From the NCBI GenBank assembly GCA_013372975.1, contig JABXIS010000036.1, forward strand, positions 17,570 through 81,569: DNA of 64,000 nt. The letters run 5' to 3'. This document shows positions 1 to 8,531 of this stretch, piece after piece. This DNA comes from Alphaproteobacteria bacterium. Lineage in GTDB: Bacteria > Pseudomonadota > Alphaproteobacteria > Sphingomonadales > Kordiimonadaceae. The notes under the pieces were generated by a model. The model was not told where the DNA came from. It did not search any database and saw nothing but the letters and a program-made list of their open reading frames with translations. The first letter of the stretch is position 1. The number at the start of each line of letters is the position of its first letter. The position numbers and the translations under genes are program-made.

Positions 1-668
1 AAAAAATGGTCCCAGTGTGCTTCGGTGATCTCGGCTCCTGTAAGTGCCTCAATCTTTACATCCGAATCCAAAACGGCCTGTCGTTCTTTCCTGATTTGCT
101 TGCGCTTGCGGGACGAAAGGGCCGCGAGAAAATCATCGAAAGTATCGTAGCCACGATTGTGCCAGTGGAACTGCTGGTCGTTGCGTATCAGGTATCCTTC
201 TTCCTCGGCCAGCGCGGCTTCTTCTTCGGGTAGAAAGGTAAGATGTACAGATGATAGCCCCAGTTTTTCGGCAATGGCTTTGCCTGTTTGCAAAAGGGCT
301 CTGGCGTTGGTGTCTGAAGCTGAAAGCAATTTTGAGGCAATGATTGGCGAGAATGGGATGGAGGATTGCAGTTTGGGGTAATAGCGACCGCCAGCGCGTT
401 CATAGGCCTGTGCCCAGCCATGATCGAACACATATTCGCCATAGGAATGGCTTTTGATGTAAAGCGGCATGACGGCTGATGGCGCATCCGCCTCCTGTTG
501 GCGCAAGACTGCATGATAAGGCATCCATCCAGTTTCCGCCGTTGCGCAGCCTGTTTCTTCAAGCGCACTGAGGAAGTCATAGCTTGTGAACGGATTGTCG
601 GTGCCCGCGCAGGCATTCCAGCCATCGCGCCCAACTTCCGTGATGGATTGAACAAAAGAAGCCGTCAT
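1..668 (-). CDS. DUF482-type N-acyltransferase (GNAT/FemAB-like), 3' part cut by window edge
   Basis: Reading the minus strand from an ATG at 668 gives 222 residues with no stop to the window edge. It begins MTASFVQSITEVGRDGWNAC and contains KSHSYGEYVFDHGWAQAYER, a basic SSRKRKQIRKER segment and, at the edge, AHWDHFF. These are typical of the DUF482 family of alphaproteobacterial GNAT/FemAB-like acyltransferases, often named peptidogalycan biosynthesis proteins, whose substrate is not established. The family is usually near 380 residues, so about 40% is missing. It lies 22 bases after the phosphodiesterase gene, probably in one operon with it and the RidA gene. Confidence 0.85.
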   Translation of the reverse strand, partial: MTASFVQSITEVGRDGWNACAGTDNPFTSYDFLSALEETGCATAETGWMPYHAVLRQQEADAPSAVMPLYIKSHSYGEYVFDHGWAQAYERAGGRYYPKLQSSIPFSPIIASKLLSASDTNARALLQTGKAIAEKLGLSSVHLTFLPEEEAALAEEEGYLIRNDQQFHWHNRGYDTFDDFLAALSSRKRKQIRKERQAVLDSDVKIEALTGAEITEAHWDHF

Positions 669-690
669 GTCGGCCCCGCTTGCCACTTGC

Positions 691-1449
691 CTAGAAATCT
701 TCGCCGACAATAGCGGGCGCTTCAAAAATCAGGGCATCCGCGTGCTCGCGCGCTATCTCTTCCATCTGTTTGGTGCGAACTGTCCATGTAAGGACAGGTT
801 TTCCCTTATTCCGCCATTTGGTGCAGAAGGTATTGGGCAGCAAATTCACGTCGCAGGCGATGAAATCGGGTTTGGTCTTGTGAACCGCAAGGCCTAGTGC
901 CAGGCGGCTCTTGATGCCGAGGAGATAGTCTCTGCCAACGATAAGACCACGCGGATACTTGGGCATATAGGTTTTGAACCATTGAACGATGCGTGGATCA
1001 AAAGACATCACAGCCACAGGCCCGCGATACCCTTCGAATGAGTGGCGCACACCGGCACACAGCTTCTGGATGTCCATCTTGGGGTGGGACTTGATCTCGA
1101 TAAACAGAGGTTGATGGCTGTCCACAGCGTCCATCACATCGGGCAGGCTGGGCATGGGCTGCCCGCTGGCACCGACGTTGAACTTTTTCAGTTGTTGAAA
1201 GCCCCACTGAGCCACAGCACCTGAGCCTTCGGTCATGCGCTCAAGCCTGTCGTCATGGAACACTACAATGATATCGTCGGATGTGGCGCGCACGTCGATT
1301 TCAACCGCATATCCGGCATGCACCGCATCTGACACGGCAGCGACGGTATTTTCCTCCGCCATCGTGCCTGCTTTGAACAGCCCGCGGTGCGCGATATCCT
1401 TTTCAGTCAGCCAAGGGAATGAACGTTGGTTTTTCTTCTTCTCAGCCAT
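691..1449 (-). CDS. Glycerophosphodiester phosphodiesterase
   Basis: A 252-residue cytosolic GDPD-family TIM barrel, expected to hydrolyse glycerophosphodiesters to glycerol-3-phosphate and an alcohol. The catalytic pattern is visible: DIAHRGLF near the N-terminus, EEN, EIDVRATSDD, VVFHDDRLERMT and, midway, FIEIKSH. An upstream in-frame ATG at 1485 would lie inside the RidA gene. I chose ATG 1449 (MAEKKKNQRS), which starts one base after the RidA stop and implies translational coupling. There is no signal peptide, so it resembles cytosolic UgpQ types more than periplasmic GlpQ. The DUF482 gene follows. Confidence 0.9.
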   Translation of the reverse strand: MAEKKKNQRSFPWLTEKDIAHRGLFKAGTMAEENTVAAVSDAVHAGYAVEIDVRATSDDIIVVFHDDRLERMTEGSGAVAQWGFQQLKKFNVGASGQPMPSLPDVMDAVDSHQPLFIEIKSHPKMDIQKLCAGVRHSFEGYRGPVAVMSFDPRIVQWFKTYMPKYPRGLIVGRDYLLGIKSRLALGLAVHKTKPDFIACDVNLLPNTFCTKWRNKGKPVLTWTVRTKQMEEIAREHADALIFEAPAIVGEDF

Positions 1450-1450
1450 A

Positions 1451-1915
1451 TCAGACCTTGATCTCAACAAGGGCATCAATCTCAACTGGCACGTTCAGCG
1501 GCAGCGCATTTACGCCAACAGCTGAACGGCTATGGCGGCCCTTGTCGCCAAACACATCAACCATCAGGTCGCTCGCTGCATTGATCACCTGTGGCTGGCC
1601 CCCGAAACCGTCAACGCAGTTTACAAAGCCGCCAAGCTTTACAACACGAACCACCCGATCCAGGTCTCCGTCACAAGCGGCTTGCATCTGGGCCACCAGA
1701 TTGATGGCACAAAGGCGAGCAGCTGCACGCGCATCATCCTCGGACACATCGGCCCCTACCTTGCCTTCAAAGGCAAGCTTGCCGTCTTTCATCGGGATTT
1801 GCCCTGAGATGCTGACAATATTGCCTGTGAGTACAAAAGGGACATAGTTCGCCACCGGAGCCACCGGGGTTGGAATCTCAAGACCAAGTTCGGTAAGACG
1901 TGCCTGAATGCTCAT
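1451..1915 (-). CDS. RidA/YjgF family protein (long alphaproteobacterial type)
   Basis: A 154-residue YjgF/YER057c/UK114 protein. The C-terminal RSAVGVNALPLNVPVEIDAL carries the family's conserved Arg and the closing Glu strand, and SISGQIP is the usual early motif. Family members form trimers, and the best studied ones deaminate reactive enamine/imine intermediates. This roughly 155-residue subgroup is not the classical 128-residue RidA, so its substrate is uncertain. It is first in the three-gene minus operon leading to the phosphodiesterase. A GGCAGG ribosome site lies about 5 bases before the ATG. Confidence 0.88.
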   Translation of the reverse strand: MSIQARLTELGLEIPTPVAPVANYVPFVLTGNIVSISGQIPMKDGKLAFEGKVGADVSEDDARAAARLCAINLVAQMQAACDGDLDRVVRVVKLGGFVNCVDGFGGQPQVINAASDLMVDVFGDKGRHSRSAVGVNALPLNVPVEIDALVEIKV

Positions 1916-1977
1916 AAAATGCCTGCCTGAGTGAAAAAGCTAACTAACTTAAGCCCTTATAGCAAAGGGGGTGGTAT

Positions 1978-2000
1978 AAAAAAAGGGCCTTTGCAGGCCC
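1978..2000 (-). terminator. Intrinsic terminator of the diguanylate cyclase gene
   Basis: On the minus strand a 6-bp GC stem (AGGGCC-type arms 1985-1990 and 1995-2000, 4-base loop) is followed by seven T. It lies 31 bases beyond the diguanylate cyclase stop and separates that unit from the RidA operon. Confidence 0.85.
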
Positions 2001-2030
2001 CTTCCTGTAATTGGCTACTGGCCTTTAACC

Positions 2031-2735
2031 CTATGCCGACCGCAGATGTGCGCCCTTGCGAGTCTGCTTGTCGTGATACATGGCCTGGTCTGCGGCTTCG
2101 ATCAGCACGGCAGGATCGGTAGCGCTATCAAACGCATGAACGCCGATTGAGCATTTCACCGGAATGGTTGCGCCGCCATAGCGGACCTTACCCTTGTTGA
2201 TCTCTTTCTGCAGCGCACGAAGGCGCATTTTACCCTGTTCTTCGGAGCAACGTTTCAGGATCACCGCGAATTCATCCCCAGCAATTCGGGCGACCACATC
2301 GGAAGGGCGCACATGCTGTTTGAGGGCCTTTGCAACAAAACGCAACACGGCATCGCCAGCCATGTGACCATGAATATCGTTTACATCCTTGAAGCCATCC
2401 AGGTCGATGAAGCCAAGCACGCCGGTTTCACCATGGCGAGCTGCTGCGGACAGTGTCTGGCCCAGTGCAGACCGAAGGCCGCGGCGGTTCGGAATACCGG
2501 TAAGCTCATCAGTGACGGAAAGTTGCTCGAGGAAAGAAATCCGCTCCTGTTGCTCGGACATACGCTGCTCGGCCGCAGCTGCATAGCTCAGCACCTCGGT
2601 GATCAGTTGCCATCCGGTGCTGTCAAACTTCATTTCCGCGTTTGCGGCAGTTTGCATCAACTTGCTTGCAAGCTTGCTCACATACGGGTTGATTTCAGCC
2701 TTGTCGTTCAGCTTACCTGCGTTTTGCTCGATCAT
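2031..2735 (-). CDS. Diguanylate cyclase with AGDEF active site
   Basis: A 234-residue soluble protein. Residues 1-70 are helical with no recognised sensor domain; a GGDEF domain follows (SVTDELTGIPNRRG at about 73-86, FIDLDGFKDVND at about 109-120). The signature is AGDEF at residues 152-156 rather than GGDEF. The inhibitory I-site RPSD is present at 143-146. Some AGDEF cyclases are known to be active, so c-di-GMP synthesis is likely but not certain. Longer readings start at 2897, but ATG 2735 has an ideal GGAGAG ribosome site. It follows dinB by 82 bases and ends at a strong terminator. Confidence 0.88.
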   Translation of the reverse strand: MIEQNAGKLNDKAEINPYVSKLASKLMQTAANAEMKFDSTGWQLITEVLSYAAAAEQRMSEQQERISFLEQLSVTDELTGIPNRRGLRSALGQTLSAAARHGETGVLGFIDLDGFKDVNDIHGHMAGDAVLRFVAKALKQHVRPSDVVARIAGDEFAVILKRCSEEQGKMRLRALQKEINKGKVRYGGATIPVKCSIGVHAFDSATDPAVLIEAADQAMYHDKQTRKGAHLRSA

Positions 2736-2817
2736 GCTTCTCTCCAAAAAATACACATGGAGAACAAAGCAAGTCCTATGCCATTGGTTTTGTTTTGTTA
2801 AGTATTTGAAATATAAA

Positions 2818-4137
2818 TTAATTTTTCTTGTCGCTGGCTGGCTGGGAAGCTTTTGCCGAGATGCCGGAGCGTCCTTTGACAATTGCTGCCGTGCCAAATT
2901 TGCCGCGTAGGGCGTCCATGGCCTTTTCTGCGGCTTGTCTTTTTGTCCGTTGGGGTTCGATCAGGTCAGGCTGGTCTGCTTCCGTTAGCGGTCTGAAATG
3001 GCTTACGCCGATGCCAATCAGGCGGTATGGGGTCCCATCGCACAAAGGCTTCAAAAGTTGTTGGCCTACCTCGAACAAGGTGCCTGCCAGTTGGGTGGCG
3101 CCGTCCACCGTGCGCGAACGGGTGATGATGCGGTGCATACTGGTCTTGAGTTTGAGTGTGATTGTAATGCCGGCAAGCTCCTTGCGTTTCAGGTCAAAGG
3201 ACACCGCCTCACAAAGTCCCCACAGGCGTTCTTCAAGGGAAGCATAGTCGGCCAGGTCCTTGTCCAATGTACGTTCGCTTGAAACGCTTTTGGTTTCTGA
3301 TGAGGTGCTTACCCGGCGTGTATCAATGCCGCGAGACAGGCGGTAAAGGCGCTGCCCGGTTTCGCCATAGCGCCGAATGAGGGTGCTTTCCTCCATTGTC
3401 TGCAGCTGGCTAATTTCGCTCAGGCCGTCTTTAGACAAGGTTTTGGCTGTCTTGGCCCCTATGCCGTATATGCGTGTGATGGGCAAGCCCGCGAGGATAG
3501 CAGTCTTGTCACCTTCTCCAATAACCGTGAAGCCTCTGGGCTTGTCCATATCGGACGCCAGTTTGGCCAAAAACTTATTGGGGGCGAGCCCGACCGAAAC
3601 AGTGATGCCCACCTCACGCTCAACGTCCTGCGCAAATTTTGCGAGTTGGCTGGCGGGCGGCGCGCCTGCCAAACGGTCTGTGCCTGAAAGATCGAGAAAA
3701 GCCTCGTCGATCGACAGGGGCTCCACAAGCGGGGTGAGGTCTCGCATCATGGCACGTACCTGATGCCCCACTTCTTGATACAGTTTCATGCGCGGTTTCA
3801 GGAACACAGCGTCAGGGCACAGTTTTTTGGCCTTATAGGATGGCATAGCCGAGCGTACGCCGCTCATGCGGGCAATATAACAGCAGGTGGAAACCACCCC
3901 CCTGTGGCCGCCACCGATTATTACGGGTTTTGAGGCCAGTTCAGGGTTGTCGCGTTTTTCGATCGATGCATAGAAAGCATCGCAATCGATGTGTGCGATG
4001 GTCAGGTCAAACAATTCCGGGTGCGAAATAACCCGTGATCGCGAACATTCCGGGCAGGGCGCAGGGCCTTCGAACCTGTGCAGGCACTGGCGGCACAGGC
4101 TTATGGGAAGAATGTCTTGTGTGCCAGCGTCCTGCAT
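2818..4137 (-). CDS. dinB: DNA polymerase IV (Y-family) with N-terminal zinc-finger extension
   Basis: A 439-residue error-prone translesion polymerase. After an N-terminal zinc-binding segment (CRQC...CPEC, within the first 35 residues) comes the Y-family core: IAHIDCDAFYASIEKRDNPE with the first metal Asp, GGGHRGVVSTCCYIAR, PLSIDEAFLDLSG with the catalytic SIDE, and a helix-hairpin-helix at GIGAKTAKTL. The Cys4 extension is common in alphaproteobacterial DinB. I chose ATG 4137, two bases after the upstream stop. Alphaproteobacteria usually keep dinB next to the DUF3572-divK-pleD block, as here. I saw no clear LexA box. Confidence 0.95.
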   Translation of the reverse strand: MQDAGTQDILPISLCRQCLHRFEGPAPCPECSRSRVISHPELFDLTIAHIDCDAFYASIEKRDNPELASKPVIIGGGHRGVVSTCCYIARMSGVRSAMPSYKAKKLCPDAVFLKPRMKLYQEVGHQVRAMMRDLTPLVEPLSIDEAFLDLSGTDRLAGAPPASQLAKFAQDVEREVGITVSVGLAPNKFLAKLASDMDKPRGFTVIGEGDKTAILAGLPITRIYGIGAKTAKTLSKDGLSEISQLQTMEESTLIRRYGETGQRLYRLSRGIDTRRVSTSSETKSVSSERTLDKDLADYASLEERLWGLCEAVSFDLKRKELAGITITLKLKTSMHRIITRSRTVDGATQLAGTLFEVGQQLLKPLCDGTPYRLIGIGVSHFRPLTEADQPDLIEPQRTKRQAAEKAMDALRGKFGTAAIVKGRSGISAKASQPASDKKN

Positions 4138-4139
4138 CG

Positions 4140-4781
4140 CTACCGGTCCAGCAGGGTGTTCAGGTGGGTTTCCAGAGCAGGCCATTCATTAAAGCGGGCG
4201 TGGGCATCCGGCGCTTTGCCAATCATGGCTGCAAGGCGTGGGTCACCCACAAAATGTATCAGATGCATATCGGGTGCGTGGGCAGCCACGGAGGCGATCT
4301 GGGGCGGCAGGTCGTCCACAAAAATCGATTGGGCCTGTATTGCGCCTGCAAGCCGTGTTGCGGCCGGGCCTTTGTCGCCCTTGTTGGAAAGAACGGGGTA
4401 ATCGAGGCCATTTTCTCGAAGACTGGCTTCCCGACGGGCCCGGCAATGGGCAGGCACATTTGACAGAATCACAATCTGATACTGTTTCGCGAGACGATCC
4501 AGCGCGTCCGAAGCACCCGGTATCAAGGGCACATCATCAACGCAGTTATCGAAAAAGCTGGCGATCATGCCCCGCACATCGTCGGCGGGCGCAGGTGTTA
4601 CTGCATCCTGCCAATAGATATTCCCTGTAAGCTGAAAGCTCGTGAGCCGGAGTTCGGCGCCGATATCCAGCAAATGTTGTTCCAGCCTCTCCACGAATCT
4701 GAGCAAAACTTCGTCAGCATCCAGCAACAGAAGCGGCCGATCGGGCGAAAGTGTCGGCAGCAATGTGTCGATATCGGTCAT
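4140..4781 (-). CDS. HAD-superfamily hydrolase
   Basis: A 213-residue haloacid-dehalogenase-like enzyme. Motif I is LLLDADEV with nucleophile D21 and acid D23; motif II is the Ser of VILSNVP; a Lys lies in SNKGDKGPA; motif IV is IFVDDLPPQ. The cap segment between motifs I and II suggests a small-molecule phosphatase, and the substrate cannot be inferred. The start was set at ATG 4781 (MTDIDTLLP) because longer readings enter the DUF3572 gene. It sits between that gene and dinB, 7 and 2 bases from its neighbours. Confidence 0.85.
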   Translation of the reverse strand: MTDIDTLLPTLSPDRPLLLLDADEVLLRFVERLEQHLLDIGAELRLTSFQLTGNIYWQDAVTPAPADDVRGMIASFFDNCVDDVPLIPGASDALDRLAKQYQIVILSNVPAHCRARREASLRENGLDYPVLSNKGDKGPAATRLAGAIQAQSIFVDDLPPQIASVAAHAPDMHLIHFVGDPRLAAMIGKAPDAHARFNEWPALETHLNTLLDR

Positions 4782-4788
4782 CGCTGTG

Positions 4789-5064
4789 TCACCATTCCTG
4801 TCCCTGGCCGCCGCCAAGAGTGCGCCATGCTGTCACAAGGCTTTCCGGTTTTTCGCCTATGGTTTCGGCGCAGGCAACAAGGTCTGGCTCAAAGCCCACC
4901 AGAAATTCCAGCACCGATGCAAGGAAGGCATTGTCCTCAATCCTGGCCCTGATTTCGTCGGCATCTACCCCAGAAAGCGCCATGAAACGGTCTCGCAGGG
5001 CATCCTCCGCCAAAATAAAGGCGGCGCTATTGAGGGCAATAGCTTGTGCTATGTCTGGAGTCAT
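4789..5064 (-). CDS. DUF3572 family protein
   Basis: A 91-residue helical protein (MTPDIAQAIALNSAAFILAE, then FLVGFEPDLVACAETIGEKP) that fits DUF3572, a small alphaproteobacterial family of unknown function usually found between dinB and divK. A GAGGACAC ribosome site precedes the ATG. It is first in the minus operon DUF3572 / HAD / dinB / diguanylate cyclase and is divergent from divK across 216 bases, so that region probably holds both promoters. Confidence 0.85.
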   Translation of the reverse strand: MTPDIAQAIALNSAAFILAEDALRDRFMALSGVDADEIRARIEDNAFLASVLEFLVGFEPDLVACAETIGEKPESLVTAWRTLGGGQGQEW

Positions 5065-5280
5065 TGTGTCCTCGTGCCTGCGATTATTCTTGAGCTCATT
5101 GCTTCTATTCTCCCAAATTCCGGGGCTGAGGGAAATGGCTTTTTGGGCACACGCGCTGTCTTTTATCGGAAAATTGGAATTTAATCCCTTGACGGGCTTG
5201 TCTTTTTATCAAAAGCACGCCTATTATTTGTTGGTTGGGTAAAGAACCAAAGCGCCTTGTGGAGGGGCCAGGGGAACCGT

Positions 5281-5646
5281 ATGGGTAAAAAGATCCTGAT
5301 TGTCGAAGACAACGAACTCAATATGAAGTTGTTTTGCGATCTTTTAGAAGCTCACGATTATGAGACGATCCAGACGCGGGACGGTATGGCTGCCCTTGAT
5401 CTGGCGCGTGAGCACAATCCTGACCTGATCCTGATGGACATTCAGTTGCCGGAGGTATCCGGGCTGGAGGTCACCAAATGGCTGAAGGAAGACGAAGACC
5501 TGAGGAAGATTCCTGTGGTTGCCGTAACTGCCTTTGCCATGAAGGGTGACGAGGAAAAAATCAGGGAAGGCGGGTGTGAGGCCTATATCGCCAAACCTAT
5601 TTCCGTGGGACATTTCCTCGAGACCGTAAAACAGTTCGTAGGGTAG
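5281..5646 (+). CDS. divK: Single-domain response regulator DivK
   Basis: A 121-residue stand-alone receiver: acidic pair E9/D10, phosphoacceptor D53 in [10 protein letters not shown], the Thr switch in [12 protein letters not shown], and the Lys of YIAKPISV. The sequence and the position 6 bases ahead of pleD identify DivK. In Caulobacter, DivK is phosphorylated by DivJ, dephosphorylated by PleC, and regulates DivL/CckA and hence CtrA. I chose ATG 5281 over 5257 because [12 protein letters not shown] is the conserved start and AGGGGAA precedes it. I found no convincing CtrA half-site pair upstream. Confidence 0.96.
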   Translation: MGKKILIVEDNELNMKLFCDLLEAHDYETIQTRDGMAALDLAREHNPDLILMDIQLPEVSGLEVTKWLKEDEDLRKIPVVAVTAFAMKGDEEKIREGGCEAYIAKPISVGHFLETVKQFVG

Positions 5647-5652
5647 GGTGCG

Positions 5653-7035
5653 ATGACAGCGCGCGTGCTGGTGGTTGATGACGTTCCGCCGAACGTCAAG
5701 CTTCTTGAGGCTAAGCTTACAAGTGAATATTTTGACGTGCTGACTGCTTTCAGTGGGCCCGAAGCGCTGGATGTAATCAGCCGCGAACACCCGGATATCA
5801 TCCTTCTGGATGTGATGATGCCGGGCATGGACGGTTTTGAGGTTTGCCGCCGGATCAAGGCAGACGCCGCAACCGCCCATATTCCCGTTGTTATGGTGAC
5901 AGCGCTTGACCAGCCATCCGACCGGGTGGCGGGGCTTGAGGCTGGCGCCGATGATTTCCTGACCAAGCCGGTGCAGGATCTGGCGCTGTTTGCGCGTGTG
6001 CGGTCGCTGGTTCGCCTGAAGGTGATGATGGACGAGCTCCGCAACCGGGAAGCTACCGGTGCCAGCCTTGGCTGGGAAAGCGAAGACGAGCCTACGCTTG
6101 ACGTAACGGCGCCAACAGATGGATCGATCCTGATCGTGGATGAACAGGAGCGGGTGATGGAGCGTATCGCCAGGGCGCTTGACGGTGTCGGCGAACTGAC
6201 CTTCATGGCCGGCGGCGAAGACGCAGCAGAGCGGGCGCGTGAGAAGAATTTTGATCTGATTATCGTTTCCCTGACCATGCGCAACACTGATGGTCTGCGC
6301 GTGTGTTCAAAACTGCGCAGCTTTGAGGAAACGCGCCATGTTCCCATCCTTGTGATGGTGGATGACGGCAATACCAAGCTTTTGGTGCGTGCCATGGAAA
6401 TGGGGGTGAATGATTATGTTGTTCGCCCTGTGGACCGGATGGAGTTTCTCGCGCGGGTGAAAACCCAACTGAAGCGCAAACGTTATGCCGACAAGCTTTG
6501 GGAAAACTTCCATCTTTCCATGCAGTTGGCCACAACAGATGCTGTGACCGGCCTGTATAACCGCCACTATCTGACAAGCCATCTTGAAACCCGCCTGCAG
6601 GCAGCACAAAGCTCTGGTAAAGCGCTGAGTGTGCTGATGATGGATATCGATCACTTCAAACGTGTGAACGATACCTATGGCCATGCGGTGGGCGATCTGG
6701 TCCTGAAGGAATTTGCTGTCAGAATCGGCAAGAACATTCGGGGTGTGGATCTGGCTGCGCGTTATGGCGGTGAAGAGTTTGTGGTGATGATGCCGGAAAC
6801 TTCCACCGACTGGGCTTTCATGATCGGTGATCGCTTGCGTCAGGAAGTGGGCGAAAACCCGTTCGATGTGGGGGCCGCAGACGGCCCTCTCACGGTAACT
6901 GTATCGATTGGTGTTGCCACCAGTGTCGATGGCCAAAGTCCTTCAGCGCTTTTGGAAGCTGCAGACAAGGCGCTTTATGAAGCCAAGGAAAGTGGCCGCA
7001 ATCAGGTTATCATTGCCGAGGCAAACCGGCCTTAG
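5653..7035 (+). CDS. pleD: PleD response regulator diguanylate cyclase (REC-REC'-GGEEF)
   Basis: A 460-residue PleD. REC1 (residues 1-120) has phosphoacceptor D53 in IILLDVMMPGMDG. REC2 (about 157-275) is the adaptor domain with Ser at the phosphosite (IIVSLTM, S206). The GGDEF domain has DAVTGLYNRHYL, MMDIDHFKRVND, GGEEF at 372-376 and I-site RGVD at 363-366. Phosphorylation drives dimerisation and c-di-GMP synthesis, feedback-inhibited at the I-site; in Caulobacter this controls the swarmer-to-stalked transition. It is cotranscribed with divK. Its stop overlaps the convergent darcynin-like gene by 4 bases. Confidence 0.96.
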   Translation: MTARVLVVDDVPPNVKLLEAKLTSEYFDVLTAFSGPEALDVISREHPDIILLDVMMPGMDGFEVCRRIKADAATAHIPVVMVTALDQPSDRVAGLEAGADDFLTKPVQDLALFARVRSLVRLKVMMDELRNREATGASLGWESEDEPTLDVTAPTDGSILIVDEQERVMERIARALDGVGELTFMAGGEDAAERAREKNFDLIIVSLTMRNTDGLRVCSKLRSFEETRHVPILVMVDDGNTKLLVRAMEMGVNDYVVRPVDRMEFLARVKTQLKRKRYADKLWENFHLSMQLATTDAVTGLYNRHYLTSHLETRLQAAQSSGKALSVLMMDIDHFKRVNDTYGHAVGDLVLKEFAVRIGKNIRGVDLAARYGGEEFVVMMPETSTDWAFMIGDRLRQEVGENPFDVGAADGPLTVTVSIGVATSVDGQSPSALLEAADKALYEAKESGRNQVIIAEANRP

Positions 7036-7400
7036 GCAGCACCCTTTCTCTTGCTTCTCGATTCCAGCAATGCCTCATAGGCTTTATAGCCCTCTTCGAT
7101 TGCCGGAATGATCTCTTTGATCTCGAAATAGGGCACTGTGAACAGTGGCGTATCCCTGAAAGCCTCCATGATGAAATTATGGTGCATCAGGCTGTCAGCT
7201 TCGATCATCATCACGTCTGTACAGGTGGCAGTGAAGGCCTCTGCATCAAAAAAACGGAAGGAGAAGGGCCCTGCCAGCGTCATGGCCGCCGCGATCGCAT
7301 CTTCGGCTTCCTTCTCCCTGCTTTCTCGCGATAGCGCCAGCCAGGCAGGCAGGGTTTTAAGAAGGATGAAGACTGTGAGTTTTTCTTGTGACGTTGTCAT
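7032..7400 (-). CDS. Darcynin-like small protein
   Basis: A 122-residue cytosolic protein. LTVFILLKTLPAWLALSRES at the N-terminus and FRDTPLFTVPYFEIKEIIP near the end match the darcynin family as I remember it; its function is unknown. It is divergent from the TetR-family gene at 7481, with a palindrome in the 80-base gap, so it is the likely target of that regulator. Its stop overlaps the pleD stop tail to tail, leaving no room for a terminator between them. Confidence 0.72.
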   Translation of the reverse strand: MTTSQEKLTVFILLKTLPAWLALSRESREKEAEDAIAAAMTLAGPFSFRFFDAEAFTATCTDVMMIEADSLMHHNFIMEAFRDTPLFTVPYFEIKEIIPAIEEGYKAYEALLESRSKRKGAA

Positions 7401-7434
7401 GGTAAATCCTTGATTTGCTGCGTGTTATCAAAAT

Positions 7435-7456
7435 AATATGAGCAAATATTCATATT
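7435..7456. promoter_or_regulatory. Candidate TetR operator between darcynin-like gene and tetR
   Basis: A perfect 7-bp inverted repeat AATATGA-N8-TCATATT, 22 bp in all, lies midway in the short divergent region. The size and symmetry suit a TetR dimer. That the neighbouring regulator binds it and controls both genes is inference. Confidence 0.55.
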
Positions 7457-7480
7457 CGTAAACTCGCATTCAAGGTGCCG

Positions 7481-8098
7481 ATGACTGGTGTGAAAACGGT
7501 AAGGAAACAGCCACGTCAAAGCCGGTCGCGCGCAACGGTTGATGCTATTCTGGAGGCTGCTGCTCGCATTCTGGAAACCGCAGGTTTTGACGCACTCAAT
7601 ACCAATGCCATCGCCGCGAAGGCGGGAGTGAGTATTGGCTCGCTCTATCAATATTTCCCGTCCCGGCAGGTGATTGTGGCAGAGCTGGTACGGCGGGAGC
7701 GTACAGCCTTGGGGCAGGCGGTCGACGGCCTGTTTGAAAGGCGGGAAGCGCTCAGTTGGGCTGAGATGCGCCTGCGGCTTATCCGAGTTGCGGTAGATCA
7801 TCAACTTGCGCGACCTCGGCTTGCCCGCGCGCTTGAATATGCCGAAGATCTATTAGAGATGGACGAGACTTCAGGCTTCGTTCTGTCGCTGGACGAAAGG
7901 CTTGTTGCTATTCTGGCCTATTATAAAATGCCTTCGAGCCTTCAGGTGGCGCAGGACCTTGCAGCGCTGGTGCGCGGCATCGCGGATACAGCCGGATTAC
8001 GCGGCGAAGAGGATGCTGACGCGCTGGCCCTGCGAATTGGGTATGCAGTTGATGGTTATCTGATGGGGGTGGCTGCGCAGACCGGTGCGGGCCAATAA
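7481..8098 (+). CDS. TetR/AcrR family transcriptional regulator
   Basis: A 205-residue regulator. The N-terminal helix-turn-helix is clear: VDAILEAAARILETAGFDAL, TNAIAAKAGVSIGSLYQYFP, SRQVIVAELV. The C-terminal ligand domain is unspecific. ATG 7481 has AAGG 5 bases upstream and is preferred over the GTG at 7475. It probably represses itself and the divergent darcynin-like gene through the palindrome at 7435-7456. The inducer cannot be predicted. A terminator shared with rpmG follows the stop directly. Confidence 0.9.
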   Translation: MTGVKTVRKQPRQSRSRATVDAILEAAARILETAGFDALNTNAIAAKAGVSIGSLYQYFPSRQVIVAELVRRERTALGQAVDGLFERREALSWAEMRLRLIRVAVDHQLARPRLARALEYAEDLLEMDETSGFVLSLDERLVAILAYYKMPSSLQVAQDLAALVRGIADTAGLRGEEDADALALRIGYAVDGYLMGVAAQTGAGQ

Positions 8099-8133
8099 AA
8101 AACGCCGCAGCCTATGGTGGGGCGCGGCGTTTT
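8097..8133. terminator. Bidirectional terminator between tetR and rpmG
   Basis: AACGCCGC (8101-8108) pairs with GCGGCGTT (8124-8131) around a 15-base loop. A run of A lies before it and a run of T after it, so it can stop transcription from tetR (plus) and from rpmG (minus). Confidence 0.8.
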
Positions 8134-8155
8134 CAGATCATAGCGGATGCCAAGA

Positions 8156-8323
8156 TTATTTAATCTTCGCTTCCTTGAACTCTACGTGCTTGCGAACAAC
8201 CGGGTCATACTTGCGCAGGACCATTTTCTCGGTCAATGTCCGCGGATTCTTTTTGGTCACGTAGTAGTAGCCGGTATCCGCAGTGCTAACCAGCTTGATC
8301 TTGATGCTGGACGGCTTTGCCAT
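8156..8323 (-). CDS. rpmG: 50S ribosomal protein L33
   Basis: A 55-residue L33 ([20 protein letters not shown], then [18 protein letters not shown]). It lacks the CxxC pairs of zinc-binding L33, so it is the zinc-independent type. A longer reading begins at 8398, but ATG 8323 with GGAG upstream gives the standard protein. Its place after divK-pleD is conserved in alphaproteobacteria; here the darcynin-tetR pair has been inserted and rpmG reads on the opposite strand. Confidence 0.97.
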   Translation of the reverse strand: MAKPSSIKIKLVSTADTGYYYVTKKNPRTLTEKMVLRKYDPVVRKHVEFKEAKIK

Positions 8324-8531
8324 CGTATTTACTCCAAGAAAACAGTGTTCATGGCCGCGCATTTGCGACCGTGTTGAGCGCGCAAAATACCCACACATGC
8401 CCTAAAGTCAAGCGCTGTTTCACTGAATCGAGATAATTTTTCTGCGTCTTTGCAAATCTTGGCCAAGATGCTAACGCTCGGGTAACCATTTCTGTGTCAC
8501 AAGGGTGTGGCAACCAGTTGAAGGTAAAAGT

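Noticed and set aside
188..655. A 155-residue minus-strand reading frame at the left edge.
   Set aside because: The DUF482 frame from 668 is open to the window edge and shows family motifs; the other frame starts inside it and has no domain.
5065..5280. CtrA boxes (TTAA-N7-TTAA) before divK.
   Set aside because: A TTAA at 5181 has no partner at the right spacing; TTGACG (5189) and TATTAT (5222) are 27 bases apart, too far for a standard promoter.
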